A DNA stretch of 64,000 nt from Viridothelium virens (taxonomy: Eukaryota; Ascomycota; Dothideomycetes; Trypetheliales; Trypetheliaceae), in assembly GCA_010094025.1 (NCBI GenBank), contig ML991771.1, forward strand, positions 620,001 to 684,000, in the 5' to 3' direction. Positions 1 through 11,043 of this stretch are shown here, piece after piece (the stretch's first letter is position 1; every line of letters starts with the position of its first letter). Position numbers and translations under genes: made by a program. The notes under the pieces were generated by a model. It searched no databases, was not told where the DNA came from, and saw only the letters and a program-made list of their open reading frames with translations.

Positions 1-1448
1 TGAGTGCATATCGTCACTGCCGACAATCCACCGCCAGCGTCGGCCATTCTCCCTCTGCAGAAGCTTGAAACGACTACAACAGCTTCTAGCAGCAGATCGG
101 TCCCAATGGTTTGTCCGTCTCAAGAGAATTACAAGCATTCCATGGCTGGTAATCAGAGATGGATATTGCTTCTAGTCAGGGTCAGGACAAAGACAAGAGT
201 GTCAGCCCTGGTCTTCAATGGACTGATGGCAAGTGTACGGTACTACTGTTGAGATCCAATCAATGTCATTTGCGGCAGAGTTGCTCGCCAATTTGCAAAT
301 GCCATTGGCTGTCCATTGTCTGCACGTCAATATTGAACGGCACCGAAAGTAGAAAACCACGCTCTTGAAGGTCTCGTTTGCCTTGGAGATCCTCAATCCA
401 GCCCACATGGCGCCTTGCAGCGAATAGCGAATGTAACAGTTGCAAGCCCCCCACCAAATCCACAGCATCCGTGTCGGGCGCGTAGCCGCAACCTACGAAC
501 CCTAAGTGAGGCTTGAGGCTGTAGGTCCAACAAAGCGTGGCTACGATGTGACGCGGTGATCGACGACTCATAGGAATTCCTCAAGCAGCCTTTAGTCTAC
601 ATAGATGAACTTCAAGCTCTTACCAACAGTTTCATTGTCCTCAGGTTAGATACTTACCTCCCATGCCCAGCTATGGCGATCCTCAGCATCTGCATCCCGT
701 ACGAGATTGGACTTTCTGCCATCACTTCATGAACCATTGATGATATTACCTCCCTAGGTATATGTACATTTGGAGGGTAATGCTGACATGCAAGGCGTTT
801 GCAGGTTGTTTCTTAGCTCCCACACCTGCGCATAATAGCTCACCCGCATCTCCAGCACGACCTATCCTATTGATTCTCCTCCATCCATCATGTAATTGCC
901 TCGTCGTCCACTGCATCCGATGCAATGCACCACGCAGCCTCCACTCTTGCGGTCGGGTTAGACCTCCGGTGCCTTCCAGTTGAGCTGAATAGAGATTAAT
1001 TCTCCGACGACCGTTTCTAGAAGCCTACTCACCCAGGAATGGAAAAGCCCAGTGCCTCTTCGGCATAGTGTTCACCATAGTTTGGCACTTCCAGCCATAT
1101 ACATGTAATGTGAGGTCTAACAACAGGCCTGGCAGAGCCCGGCTGAAAGACATCGAGATTTCACATTGCGCTTCAACCGTTTGTCCGAGATTTTGCATTT
1201 TCCTACTTTACTTTCAATAATGCTTTCTATTCTCAATTAATCTTTATCGCTATTGATATGGCTTCGCTCTGAACTCGATGTGCGAGTTGATCTATGTTCA
1301 GGCCTAGAGGGCCATTATGGAGCTGCTGCGGCGCCCACTCCTTTCATGCCTGATACATTCTCAGATAGCGATTGGTATGACGAGACGCTCGATAAGATTC
1401 AACCTTTACAGCTTGTGCTGACATCAAGTAGTTGCGGGTTCACAAAGC
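1..1448. other. Left-edge region, no gene supported
   Basis: No frame here gives a recognisable protein. Short open frames exist on the minus strand up to about 571, but they overlap one another and match no family I know. The stretch 1200-1448 should hold the promoter, and perhaps a first exon, of the surface-protein gene that follows. The frame of that gene is closed by TGA at 1419-1421. Confidence 0.4.
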
Positions 1449-4400
1449 ATGTTTACGTCTGTTTCCTCGAGTTTGCAAGCAAACCTTCCAGTAGTCATCC
1501 AACCCTCTTCGAGTTCTGGCCTAGGGCCCTACATAATGCAAGGCATGGGTGCAACCATATCTCCGTCGAAGGGATCTCTAGCATCGACTGCTGTAGCCAT
1601 AGAATCAACCGCATCTGACGCTGTAACGGTGTATTCCTCTTCGACCTCAAGTACAGCGAACTCCAATGCGGGTGGCTCTGTCGCATCTTCGATACCCGCG
1701 AATAATCCAACATCAAGCACAGCAATAGTTACGGCTACCTCTTTGGTCGTCGCAGAGGCCTCAACACTCGTCGATGCGACTTCGACACTTTGCGATGGCG
1801 GATCAATTTCTGGGATGCAGGACCACAGTCAATACTGCACGGCCGCCGTGACCTCCAGCTTCCAATCTACAGCAGAGAGCTCACATCTATCAACTTTTCC
1901 ATCTACTCCAGACGCATCAAAGCCGCCGATACAGCCAGTATCCACAGTTTCTCCTATGTCCACCTCTTTGTATCAAAATCCCTCCCACGGAAATGCGGGC
2001 CCAAGTCTGGTGCCTGGCAGCAATGATCCGGACAAGGGCACTACCGGTGACAACAGTGCATCAACTATTATGAGCGCTCCAGGCAAGGATCCTGAAAGCC
2101 ATGCTGCTTCCATTACTCGAGGCCAAAGTGAAGCATCTACGAGGAGTGCTCTACTAAGCTCAGCTTCAGGAAAGACTGCTGGAGGTGGTGCCGTTTCCAC
2201 GACTACGCACGAAGGAGCAGGGGGAGGGTTGAGCCCAGTCTCTCCGACTCGCTCAGAAGTAATTTTACCGAACCCGACCAGTGGAGTTGGCATTTCCTCT
2301 AGTACTGGGTCCACGGGAGTCCAAGCGTTCAGTGCGAGTCCTCCACCAGACCCAGGCAGACATTCGCCAAATCCAGCTTCTCAAGATCTCATCGTTTCTG
2401 TTAGCGCAGGAGGGAAAACAGCGCCCTTTTCTCAAAGTCTTTCGGCAGACCAAGCAACTACGTCATCGGAGACAGAAGCCTCACCGCCAGTTACCAGCAT
2501 TGGAGGTGGTGTTGCTTTCACTAACACGGCGATGGTAGCTGGGGGACCCGTTCAAAATCTCCCACAAAGCTCTTCAACAGCTCCGCCGAATATTGGCATT
2601 GGAGGTATCTCCACCCAGAGCCTCGCACCCGGACCAGGAGCTTCTTCAAATGCGGATGCTGGAGGGGCTACGGTTCGACCGAGCGTGGATCCTAATATTG
2701 GCCATGGTAGCTCTTCTGGTGTCCCTGCTGTTGTCAAGGGCGGACCTGCTGACAATCGTCCTTCCACTGGAAGCGTTATTAACCCGGTTCATTCGTCATC
2801 TCCGCTCGGAATTACTGGTCCTGCATTTGCCCATGATATTACCAGCGGTCAGAACGCTGCGTTTGAAAGTCATACGTCATGGAGCGAAGGTTCAGAGTCA
2901 GGCGCAGCAGAGTCTGGATACACTGCGGGTCAGACAGAGACAGGCGAAGCTTTTAAGACTACCTCTTCTAACCAACAGGCAATGTCAAATGCTTTTCTTG
3001 GCTCTGGCGATGTCATTTTAACCAGCCAGACACATACACCGGGAGTTCAAGCCACCAATTTGGGTTTCCCAAGCTCTATTAGTAGCTACGAGTCTTATGT
3101 AATCGGTGATCCGGCTGGGGTTGCTTCTTCCAGCAGCACAGACTTTGGTACTAGCGTAGTAGACTTCGTTGCAGCAGGCCAGACATCCGCGACTCAACTT
3201 CGATCAACCGTTCCGGGCACAGGAAATATAGTTTCTGTAGGATATTCATTTACTTACCCGAATGGACAAGCTACGAACGCTGGTCCAAATGCCGGAATTT
3301 CCAGCAGTACGAGTCCGGGACCTACTGACTTAGGCTACGATGTCGCAGGAAGTGGTCCCACGGCAGCTACGACGACGAAGACTGGCACCTATACTATGAA
3401 ATCTGTAAGTCAACCTCAAGAGCAATTCAAATCCCACACTAGCGCTTCCACCACCGCTGGACCCAGCAGCTCCGTCCCTAGCGGAAGCAATCTTGACACC
3501 GGCAGCTCACCGATCCTTTTGGGCTCAATAGCTGCGATCCTTTCTGCCAGTAGTCAGCAGGTTACGACATTCAGCGACTCAGATGACAGCGTCGTCATTG
3601 GCTCCACAACTTTATCTTCCGGGGAACTCATAACTCTGTCTGGTTCCAGCAACAGCTTCGCTTCCTCTGAAATAATAGTCCAAAGTAGCACCATAGTCTT
3701 CTCAACCTCCGTCAACTCGAACCTCGCGGCCCCGCCCGCGCAAGTCGAAGCTATCTTCACCATTAATGGCCACACCCACACGGCCTCTGAAGTCGCAGAC
3801 AAGTCTGACCTCGTCGTTATCGACGGCACAACCCTCTCACCCGGTGGTCGAGCCCTCACTATTGACGGTGACATTCTCATCCTTGCCCCGGCAGGCCTCG
3901 AGGTCGAATCCGCTACGAACTCGCGCGTCTTGATTCCACTCACCAGTGCCGCCTTCATGCCTGCTTCTACTCTCAGCTCCACCAACATCGAAGTCACCTC
4001 CCACGCCGCGCCCTTTCCCACCACTTCCGCTCCCGAACCTGAGGCCGTCTTCACCGTCGATGGCCACGTCTACATCGCGTATGCAATCTCCGGTCAGCCC
4101 AGCGAAGTCATCATTAATGGAACGACTCTCTCAATGGGGGGTGCGCCGCTTACGTTAGATGGCGAGCAGGTGAGTCTCGACGCCAACGGAGGCCTGGACT
4201 TTGCGTCTGTGGCCGGGAGTGGAAGGCCAATTGCGTTTTCGACGGTGGTGTTTACGATGGCGGAGACGACGGCTATGGGGCCAGCGGAGGTGACTGCAGG
4301 GCCAGAGTTGTCGAGCAGTGATGCGTCAGGAGCTGTGGGTGGAGCGGGATCCGCTACTACGGCGAGTAGCACGACTAAGTCTAGGGGCGGAAAGGTCAAG

Positions 4401-4457
4401 CTAGCAGTGCTATTGAGTACTGGGTGCGCGTTGGGGATAGTGATAATGCTGTGCTAG
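1449..4457 (+). CDS. Ser/Thr-rich GPI-anchored cell-surface protein
   Basis: This 1002-residue frame is extremely rich in Ser, Thr, Gly, Ala and Pro, as in heavily O-glycosylated fungal wall proteins. The last ~20 residues form a hydrophobic tail (KLAVLLSTGCALGIVIMLC) behind a small-residue and basic stretch, which fits a GPI attachment signal. The C-terminal third holds two clear copies and one weaker copy of a module of roughly 55 residues with the pattern FT-(I/V)-(N/D)-GH followed by GTTLS-x-GG. It probably acts on the outer cell surface; no catalytic domain is visible. The Met at 1449 is the first in frame, but no signal peptide follows it. Either a short upstream exon encodes the signal or the start is misplaced. 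Confidence is good for gene and class, weak for the 5' end. Confidence 0.75.
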   Translation: MFTSVSSSLQANLPVVIQPSSSSGLGPYIMQGMGATISPSKGSLASTAVAIESTASDAVTVYSSSTSSTANSNAGGSVASSIPANNPTSSTAIVTATSLVVAEASTLVDATSTLCDGGSISGMQDHSQYCTAAVTSSFQSTAESSHLSTFPSTPDASKPPIQPVSTVSPMSTSLYQNPSHGNAGPSLVPGSNDPDKGTTGDNSASTIMSAPGKDPESHAASITRGQSEASTRSALLSSASGKTAGGGAVSTTTHEGAGGGLSPVSPTRSEVILPNPTSGVGISSSTGSTGVQAFSASPPPDPGRHSPNPASQDLIVSVSAGGKTAPFSQSLSADQATTSSETEASPPVTSIGGGVAFTNTAMVAGGPVQNLPQSSSTAPPNIGIGGISTQSLAPGPGASSNADAGGATVRPSVDPNIGHGSSSGVPAVVKGGPADNRPSTGSVINPVHSSSPLGITGPAFAHDITSGQNAAFESHTSWSEGSESGAAESGYTAGQTETGEAFKTTSSNQQAMSNAFLGSGDVILTSQTHTPGVQATNLGFPSSISSYESYVIGDPAGVASSSSTDFGTSVVDFVAAGQTSATQLRSTVPGTGNIVSVGYSFTYPNGQATNAGPNAGISSSTSPGPTDLGYDVAGSGPTAATTTKTGTYTMKSVSQPQEQFKSHTSASTTAGPSSSVPSGSNLDTGSSPILLGSIAAILSASSQQVTTFSDSDDSVVIGSTTLSSGELITLSGSSNSFASSEIIVQSSTIVFSTSVNSNLAAPPAQVEAIFTINGHTHTASEVADKSDLVVIDGTTLSPGGRALTIDGDILILAPAGLEVESATNSRVLIPLTSAAFMPASTLSSTNIEVTSHAAPFPTTSAPEPEAVFTVDGHVYIAYAISGQPSEVIINGTTLSMGGAPLTLDGEQVSLDANGGLDFASVAGSGRPIAFSTVVFTMAETTAMGPAEVTAGPELSSSDASGAVGGAGSATTASSTTKSRGGKVKLAVLLSTGCALGIVIMLC

Positions 4458-4537
4458 CTGGGAATGAAGGGCTTTGATTCTTCTGTATGAGAGTCACGCT
4501 ACTTCACAAAAAGTATTACAGTACGAGGACAAAAGTA

Positions 4538-4850
4538 TCCGGGCACCCCCCAGCAATTTTCCCATGCCAGCGAGCAGACACCTTTTTTTCGTATGACTGT
4601 ATTATCTGATATTGGTATCCGGGCAACCCCCAGCAATTTTTCCCGCGCCAGCGAGCAGACACTTCTTTCGCATGACTGTATTGTGTGATATCAGAGTCCG
4701 GGCAACCCCCCAGCAATTTTCCCGTGCCAGCCAGCGGACATTTCCTTCGCAAGACTGTATTGTCTGATATCAGTGTCCGGGCACCCCCCAGCACTTTTTC
4801 CGCGCCAGCGAGCAGACACCTTTTTCGCATGACGGTAACATCCCGGAGAT
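4538..4850. repeat. Minisatellite, about four 79-80 bp units
   Basis: Near-identical units start with TCCGGGCA at 4538, 4618, 4697 and 4776, giving periods of 80, 79 and 79 bp. Each unit includes CCCCCCAGCA, then GCCAGCGAGCAGACA, then a GACTGTATT segment. The array fills the space between the 3' ends of two convergent genes and stops next to the stop codon of the minus-strand peptidase. Confidence 0.9.
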
Positions 4851-5690
4851 TCATGCACCCCCTGATTCCTCAAGACGCCTAAGAACGTCGATTGGTATGG
4901 TGACAGCACCATTCATATTCGAATCGGGGCCTTCGAAGATCCCGCTCTGGACTGTAGGATTGTGAGATACAAAAGCAGCGTATTCAAGATGACAAAACCT
5001 ACAGAGAGCGACCAGTCGAACTTGTCCTCGGGCATCTTGTGTGTACATCCCTGCGCCAGAAATTCCGTACCAACCCGTCACGGTATGGCGGACTTGCCGC
5101 TGACCCGCCGTTTGTAACCATTTACCAACACCGATTGTTCGAGCCCCTGCTGCAAGTACACGCGGATCTGGAGGTTCCACTCCTTGAAGATTCTTGCTGA
5201 CGTTATACGCGCTTGCATACCAGCAGTTGGTGCATGTACAATCGTGGACGCTGGTATTCAGATGTTTGTTGTCCGCTGGAGCAGGGCTCGCGTTAAAGCC
5301 GAATGAAATGGCAGTACCAGAAAGGGAAGTTGCTGCTGTGGAGATAAGTGCTGTGGGGATAGATTGAATGGGGCTTCGATGGTTTCCATCTCCGCATGGT
5401 GTGAAGATTGCGAAATCATTTTCCCCAATCGGGTCGTTGAGATCGTGGAACAGTTCACATTTCACCTGTGGATTGGGTATCCCATTTCCGAGGAGGGTTG
5501 TATACACTTCAGCAGTGGTATTCGCAGCAGTAGCAGGGACCCTGGCATCCTTCTTAAAGTGCGAAACAGTCAGGATGACGTCGCGAGTCAGGCCCCGAAT
5601 CCAGACACCAGAAAGCTCAGTTTGAAGGTCTGAACTAAGCACAACAAGCCGACACGACGACAGGCTGTAAGGTTTCAGACGAGTCATTGC
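4851..5690 (-). CDS. Trypsin-like (chymotrypsin-fold) serine peptidase, main exon
   Basis: Counting from the Met at 5687, the frame gives 278 residues with an ordered trypsin-type triad. His43 lies in the context VSHF, Asp91 in NDFAIF, and Ser210 in YGISGAG, followed by a hydrophobic strand. A GVWI strand precedes the His, as is usual for this fold. The best acceptor is CTTAG at 5695-5691 with a GCTAAC branch sequence just upstream, so an earlier exon probably exists. A frame starting with ATG at 6133 (MPSSPQDSQS) is the best candidate, but I could not fix its donor. No signal peptide is visible in the main exon, so the enzyme may be intracellular. Fungi carry uncharacterised peptidases of this type; the substrate is unknown. 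Confidence 0.6.
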   Translation of the reverse strand, partial: AMTRLKPYSLSSCRLVVLSSDLQTELSGVWIRGLTRDVILTVSHFKKDARVPATAANTTAEVYTTLLGNGIPNPQVKCELFHDLNDPIGENDFAIFTPCGDGNHRSPIQSIPTALISTAATSLSGTAISFGFNASPAPADNKHLNTSVHDCTCTNCWYASAYNVSKNLQGVEPPDPRVLAAGARTIGVGKWLQTAGQRQVRHTVTGWYGISGAGMYTQDARGQVRLVALCRFCHLEYAAFVSHNPTVQSGIFEGPDSNMNGAVTIPIDVLRRLEESGGA

Positions 5691-6133
5691 CTAAGTCGAG
5701 TTAGCACGCTTCGGGTTGCAAGAAATCGATAAGATTGATGCAAGCATCTCGAGCTTTCGAAAAAGCATTGGTTTGGATTTGAGGAGGCCCTCAGCAAATA
5801 TGGCACCAAAAGGTAGTTAGCTGCTGATGGAAGGGGATCAGAACTTGCCTGCTGGAGTGACTCTCCATTGCTCGTGACTGTCTCCAGCTCTGGGTGATAG
5901 GCCAGAGGTTCTCCGTCGGTCCCGAGTGGGTGGCATTGTGACCAACGCTGCACGTTCGCACCTTTATTCATACAAGGGCCGCCGAAGACAGAAGCTGAAG
6001 GCATGACTTGCGGAATAGAGAGCGGTCGGTCTGGCAGAAAATTTGGGAAACCACGGTGTACGGAAGATGTCTGGTTGGATTGACGGTCCTTGTCTAGGGA
6101 GACGGATTGGGAGTCTTGAGGAGAGGAAGGCAT
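5691..6133 (-). other. Candidate 5' exon and intron of the trypsin-like peptidase
   Basis: An open frame on the minus strand starts with ATG at 6133 and runs to the main peptidase exon. Its composition (Ser/Pro/Gln-rich) resembles a fungal N-terminal extension. The 3' acceptor next to 5690 is convincing. No donor stands out, so the exon limits remain open. Confidence 0.35.
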
Positions 6134-6379
6134 CTTCAGAGCTATGCTTGGTATTTGTAGCTGAAGTGCTTGGTTTGCTATGAGCTCCAGATACTTTGAT
6201 GTAAACAGACGACAGGCGGAATATGCAACTAAGTAACAAAGCGCTTTGTTGCAGGCTGAACTTGCAATGCTGAGATGTAGTCTGTCTAGTTGTAGTGCAT
6301 CAGAATCAAGGAAGGAAATTTCGACTTTCCTTATAACCTCCGGAAGGTGTGAGGCCTGTCTCCATTGCGTCTGAAGAAT

Positions 6380-6447
6380 GGCCAGGAATGCAGCGAGGAA
6401 CGCAGCCAGGAATGCAGCCAGGAATGCAGCAGCCAGGAATGCAGCAA
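6380..6447. repeat. Imperfect 12-bp tandem repeat
   Basis: Five to six imperfect copies of GCCAGGAATGCA stand in a row; one has a GAGGAACGCA change and one a 3-bp insertion. The array lies outside any coding frame that I support. Confidence 0.8.
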
Positions 6448-6827
6448 GGGCGACAGTGGTGAGTAGCGCAGCGCAAAGTGGCCACTGCTTTTATCCATGT
6501 TTTATCCAGAGGTCCCTACCTTGGAGGCCGAGGGGGTTAGTGGATGTGAGATCCTGACAGTCAGAAAGCTGAGTCTGATGCGCAGCTATTGCTCCGTTCG
6601 TTGTTGATGTAGAGTAGCTAGTACGATAGTCTCTGAACCTTAGTTGATACTGTTAAGCTATTTGAAACTATTGAAAACACCTAATAGTCAGAGGTTAGTT
6701 GTTCTTATTATTGTTAGGGCATCATGAGAACCATTGTTAGAGCGTTGTGAGACTGCTGTTTGTCTAGGGTTTTGGCTACTTCTACCAATATTTTTTGGAC
6801 CTACCTAAAGATCTGCAGAGACCTACC

Positions 6828-7100
6828 GTGGCACGCGGCTGACAAAAAAAATCGGTACACCAAATTGGGTAGGGGCCACCCCATCAAAGCGGCCGCACCA
6901 GCAAATTGTTCATAGAATTTATTTAAATTATATCGCCCACAATATATATATATATATTTTTTAAGAAAAATAGTTTACAGAATATGTGAAACTAGAATTT
7001 ACAGCTATATAAGCTTTTAAAAATAAAAGGTTGTGGTTGGCTTATATAACACCGGTCTGATTTAGGTGTACGATACCGATTTTTGTCAACCGCGTACACA
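6828..7100. mobile_element. MITE-like element with ~35-bp imperfect terminal inverted repeats
   Basis: The left end (6828-6861) reads GTGGCACGCGGCTGACAAAA and continues to ATCGGTACACC. The right end (7066-7100) is its imperfect inverse, with GATTTTTGTCAACCGCGTACAC. The interior is strongly AT-rich and has no coding frame. A short, non-coding, AT-rich body between inverted ends fits a miniature DNA transposon, perhaps a pogo/Fot-type derivative. The target-site duplication is not clear, so the exact ends may be a few bases off. Confidence 0.65.
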
Positions 7101-7102
7101 CT

Positions 7103-7121
7103 ACACACACACACACACACA
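7103..7121. repeat. (AC)n microsatellite
   Basis: About nine uninterrupted AC dinucleotides directly follow the right end of the MITE-like element. Confidence 0.9.
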
Positions 7122-7297
7122 TCCATACCTACAGTCACATCATTGCAGGGGTAGACCTGAGGCACAGATTCTGGGATTATGCTAGCCTAGATAGGCTGAA
7201 TTCAAGCTTTAATCTCTCTTTATGGTTGACGCTGACTCGCTGAGAGCTCAACCGAGCTGAGAGGGACGACCTTTATACCTTATCAGGTACCTCTTAA

Positions 7298-7911
7298 GGT
7301 ACCTACCTTACCGCGGCCGGGGGGTTCCTGTTACGCACACACTCGCGGCAGCTGAGTGGTGGGGTGTGGTAAAAAAGTACGACAAACCTGGATGTGTCCA
7401 GAAGGACGAAAGACAGGCAACGTGATCAGAGAGTCACGTGTTGTGCTCAGTGCACGTGCAGTGAACGCTCATGCCGCTCCTGGTGAGCGCTCAGGGTGAT
7501 CAGGGTGAAAGCTCAGTCCGGGCGGAGTGAACGAACCCTCTAGCTAGCCATCTCCTTACCTCTTATTTTCCATACTGTACCTTACAGTTAGTCACGATTA
7601 ATAAACGAACGCTATTAAAGTTTGATATCGCTTGACTTCTTACCTTCAGATACTTGACACTCCGCTCCTCTGTTGAATCCCCACGATAACCCTACCTACG
7701 TACCTGATACAACTGTGTGTTGTACCAGGAGTAAAGGATTCCTCAACTGGTAATTAATAATACAATGTTATTTTGACTTTAGTGTTATGGGATTGTTGGT
7801 TTATGTTAATACCATTTTAACATAAGCTATTACGATTATAATAATTAAACTGAGGTAATACTGTATTAATTACCAGTTGGAGAACCCCCCGGCCGCGGTA
7901 AGGTAGGTACC
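7298..7911. repeat. Segment bounded by a perfect 30-bp inverted repeat
   Basis: The 30 bases at 7298-7327 (starting GGTACCTACCTTACCGCGGC) recur as an exact inverse at 7882-7911. The 614-bp interval has no gene and contains a smaller MITE at its right end. It could be a non-autonomous element with another nested in it, or two oppositely oriented copies of one dispersed repeat. Confidence 0.7.
7744..7879. mobile_element. Small MITE with 16-bp perfect terminal inverted repeats
   Basis: CAACTGGTAATTAATA at 7744-7759 is the exact inverse of 7864-7879. The 136-bp element is AT-rich and non-coding. It abuts the right copy of the 30-bp inverted repeat. Confidence 0.65.
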
Positions 7912-8060
7912 TGTCCCTCTCTCTGTCCCTGTCTAGGTAAGTACAGATTGACAATGTATTGGTTCTATTTGTCTTACATGCCTCCATCAACAGCATAAGC
8001 GGTATATTCTTTCGCAGCTTCTCTATACACACTGATTTCCTGTCCCACCGCCTTCCTCAT

Positions 8061-9128
8061 CTATTCCGGGCCTGCTCCATTCACCACAATTTTCTGTTCC
8101 CCGTTTGCCACCTTCCCCTCCTCCACTCTCTTCGTCCCCTGAATATCCGGCAACGCCTCTCCCATCTTCAAGGGCGGAAACACCTCCCTCGCCTGACATA
8201 ACGCCTCGCCCAACCCAAGCAACTGCAGCACATCCGCGGCCACCGTCACAAACGCACACCCGGTCCCCGACTGCTTCATCATCTCCGGCGGGCCGAGCCC
8301 AAACCCACCACGTGGCTTATTATGCTTCTTCAAGATCTCGCCAAACTTCTCCACCGCCCCCAGCCACTCCGGCTCCGGCCCGCCCATGCCCGAATTCCCG
8401 GCCAGATTCATGCTCACCCGGCAGTCCAACGTGCCCAACCACACAGCGTCAACCTCGGGACACGCTGTTAGGATGGCGTCAAGATTCTCGATGCCCTGGA
8501 GCGTCTCAATCTGGATCATGATGGCGGCCTGGTCGTTGAGGTTCTCGTGGATCGGGCGGCTGGGGTCGTAGAGGCCGTCGGTGAGGCCGGGGATGAGGCG
8601 GAAGGGCGGGTAGGAGCGGGTGCCGTTGTGGTTGGTGCCGAATTTGGCGTAGGAGAGGACGCGGCGGCATTCTTCGACGGTCTCGACTTGAGGGATGACG
8701 AGGGAGGCGCCGGCGTCGAGGGCGTAGCCGATGGCGGCGTGGTCGTGGCCGGGGACGCTGGGGAGGGGTGGGCGTCGTTAGTGGGATATCTCTTTCACGC
8801 GGAGGGACTGCGGTAGGTTTGCAGGTGCTTACCGAACGAAGGGAATCGTCCTTCCACCGCTCATGAACATTGTTTCGTGAACCATTTGCGTCATTGTCTC
8901 AACGTTGCAGCTGGAGTGCTCCCAGTCGATCCACGCGGTATCAAAGCCTATTGGTGCAACGAAACGAGCGACGGGAGGGCAGGAGAGGCCGAAGTAGATA
9001 CCGGCGAGAGGAGGAATTTTCCCGGCATGAGCATCGCGAATGGCTTGTCTCGCACGATGAGGTTGGAAGAGTGAAGAGGTAGCATAGGCACTCATGCCTG
9101 GACCTTTGTTCTCTGGAAACTTCCACAT
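8061..9128 (-). CDS. HpcH/HpaI-family aldolase/citrate-lyase-type enzyme
   Basis: The coding sequence is complement(join(8061..8757,8833..9128)), 330 residues. The intron has a GTAAGC donor at 8832 and CCCAG acceptor before 8757 with CTAAC upstream. Family features are visible in order: a substrate-side Arg in FVRVPGHD at the exon junction, VIPQVET, MIQIET (metal-ligand Glu) and the AVWLGTLDC segment with its Asp. The family splits or joins 2-oxo acids (pyruvate, oxaloacetate) and aldehydes using a divalent metal in a TIM barrel. Length is a little above the bacterial ~260 residues because of N- and C-terminal extensions. With the 2-hydroxyacid dehydrogenase nearby it suggests catabolism of a 2-oxo/2-hydroxy acid; the substrate cannot be read from sequence. 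Confidence 0.88.
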
Positions 9129-11043
9129 CTTTGCAACAATGAAGTGAGGGTGAATGTTTTATGTCTTTGGTTGAATACGGTCTGTTTCGGAGGAGTAGAT
9201 GGGTTCCTAGAAGAAATTGACTACAGAATCGATCTCTTTATAAGAAGGATGGACGGAACAATTGAGTCTAGGGAATAAAGCGAGGTATAAGGCAGGCTTG
9301 ATAAGAGAAGTGGCAAAGAATAGTGGCACAGGAAATGCTATCTTATATTATCATTCACCGAAACAAAGAGTGATATCAGAGAGCTTCGGCTCGGCATCAC
9401 AACGTGTCGACGGTTCAGCCGCAGGATATGACGCAACGGGAAAGAGCGATGGACATTGGAGAGTTCCTAGCGTGCAACAAAGCCTAGAATCCATGGGATT
9501 CGACGGTGCAAGCAGCTCGTATCGCGGTGAGACTCACGATTAGATCGAGTGTGCGGAGAATATGGAGGACTAGAGTATAAAGATGAGGCGGAAGGTGCGG
9601 CCGACGCTTCATGGACATCCGCACCGTGCCTGCCACGCCTGCCCGCATCTTCCGCTTCATCCTGAAGTATCGTACCTACTCTACGGAGTACGGCAGGAGC
9701 TTCCTGGTTGAGGTGCCACATGAGGATGGTGAGGGTGATGAGCTGTTATAGTGGCTGACAGCTCTGCACAATTTAATGGAAGCTTGGGAAGCCGGTCGAG
9801 ATGGCGGAGGCGCAGCTTTGATTACTCTAGAGCAGGAAATTGGATCCTGAGTTGGCCCACCCACTCACCCCACGTGGCATGTGTGGTCAGATTCCAACGC
9901 GCGCCCTTCCCGGCATCTTCATCGTTGAACACAAATCATTAGTGGAGCATTGATTGATTACTTCCAAGGCGGCGGGTAAGATGAACATTGTCTGAGACTC
10001 CAGTACTGTACCAGGACCGTCAGTGATATGACATGAGCCTCAAAAATAGAAAGGAAATTGCACCGGTGCGACCTAGTAACAAGAACCTACCCTAGTCTGT
10101 AACTTCTGCGTAAGCACGGCGTTGCAAGATAAACTACCTAGGTACCAAATGGCTCCGAACAACTCTGCGGTTGACCTTTGCCGGAATGAGTTATGGAGAA
10201 TTGCAAATGATCAACTCGAGCCTCATAGCCATTCTTGCCATCCTCAATCCGAGGCCATTGAGCCAAGGTAACGAACGAGGATTACATTTCGTAATCATCA
10301 GTCTTATATCGCTAGCAGAAGCTCGCAGCTGTTCACTAATACGGGCTTATTCGCGCGTTCCTACCGAAAGTGCACGGCGAGAGAGAGGATGGGATTTGAG
10401 AAGATTTTTTTGCTTGGAATTACTGAACCTGATGAGTCAGAATGTTTACGATACCTTAGTACGAGAGTTAGACGAGCAAAAGCCGTTAGCCCGACCCGAA
10501 GACGCCGGCTCACTGATAATGATTTTCATAAGGGGCGTTTGCTCCGTTTCATGTGCCGCTCTAATCTTGTTGAGCTGGATGGAGGAGAGGGATGGATCCA
10601 TGTCCACGGCAAAAACAGCACGACGAACAACATTTTCGGAAAGGAGATCTTACTCAGTAGGGCATGCAAAGGAATTCAAATCGACCGGAGTAATCATCTA
10701 GGTGCAACTATGACGAAGAGGGCAATTCATAGACGAGAACCCCGGTACCGCAGCGGAAGTGCGTCACGCTACACGGCTACAGCAATCAGCTAAAGCCATG
10801 GCGTTTTATCAGGTAGTATTAGCACATTCGTGCTTTTCATTCCGAACACGTAAGCATTTCAGGTGCTAGCGCCACCAGCATTGGCTTCATAAGGTATGGT
10901 TATATTTCTTTCATGTGTTGTGCACCGATGTCCTACGATAATTTACCTGTGCAGACTATTGCAGCTCCCCATGACCAGATATTCTGTCAAAGGATAGAGG
11001 CGAAACAGCGAGAAAGTTTCGAGAAGGAAAAAAAAAGGCGAAT
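9129..11043. other. Intergenic, no supported gene
   Basis: Several open frames of 80-180 codons exist (for example 10171-10701), but the longer ones begin at TTG, overlap each other and show no family signal. The region includes the divergent promoters of the aldolase and the dehydrogenase. I see no repeat or RNA gene. Confidence 0.5.

Noticed and set aside
10171-10793. Overlapping plus-strand frames of 134-176 codons
   Set aside because: The longer frame opens with TTG; the two overlap, have no protein-family signal and show irregular composition.
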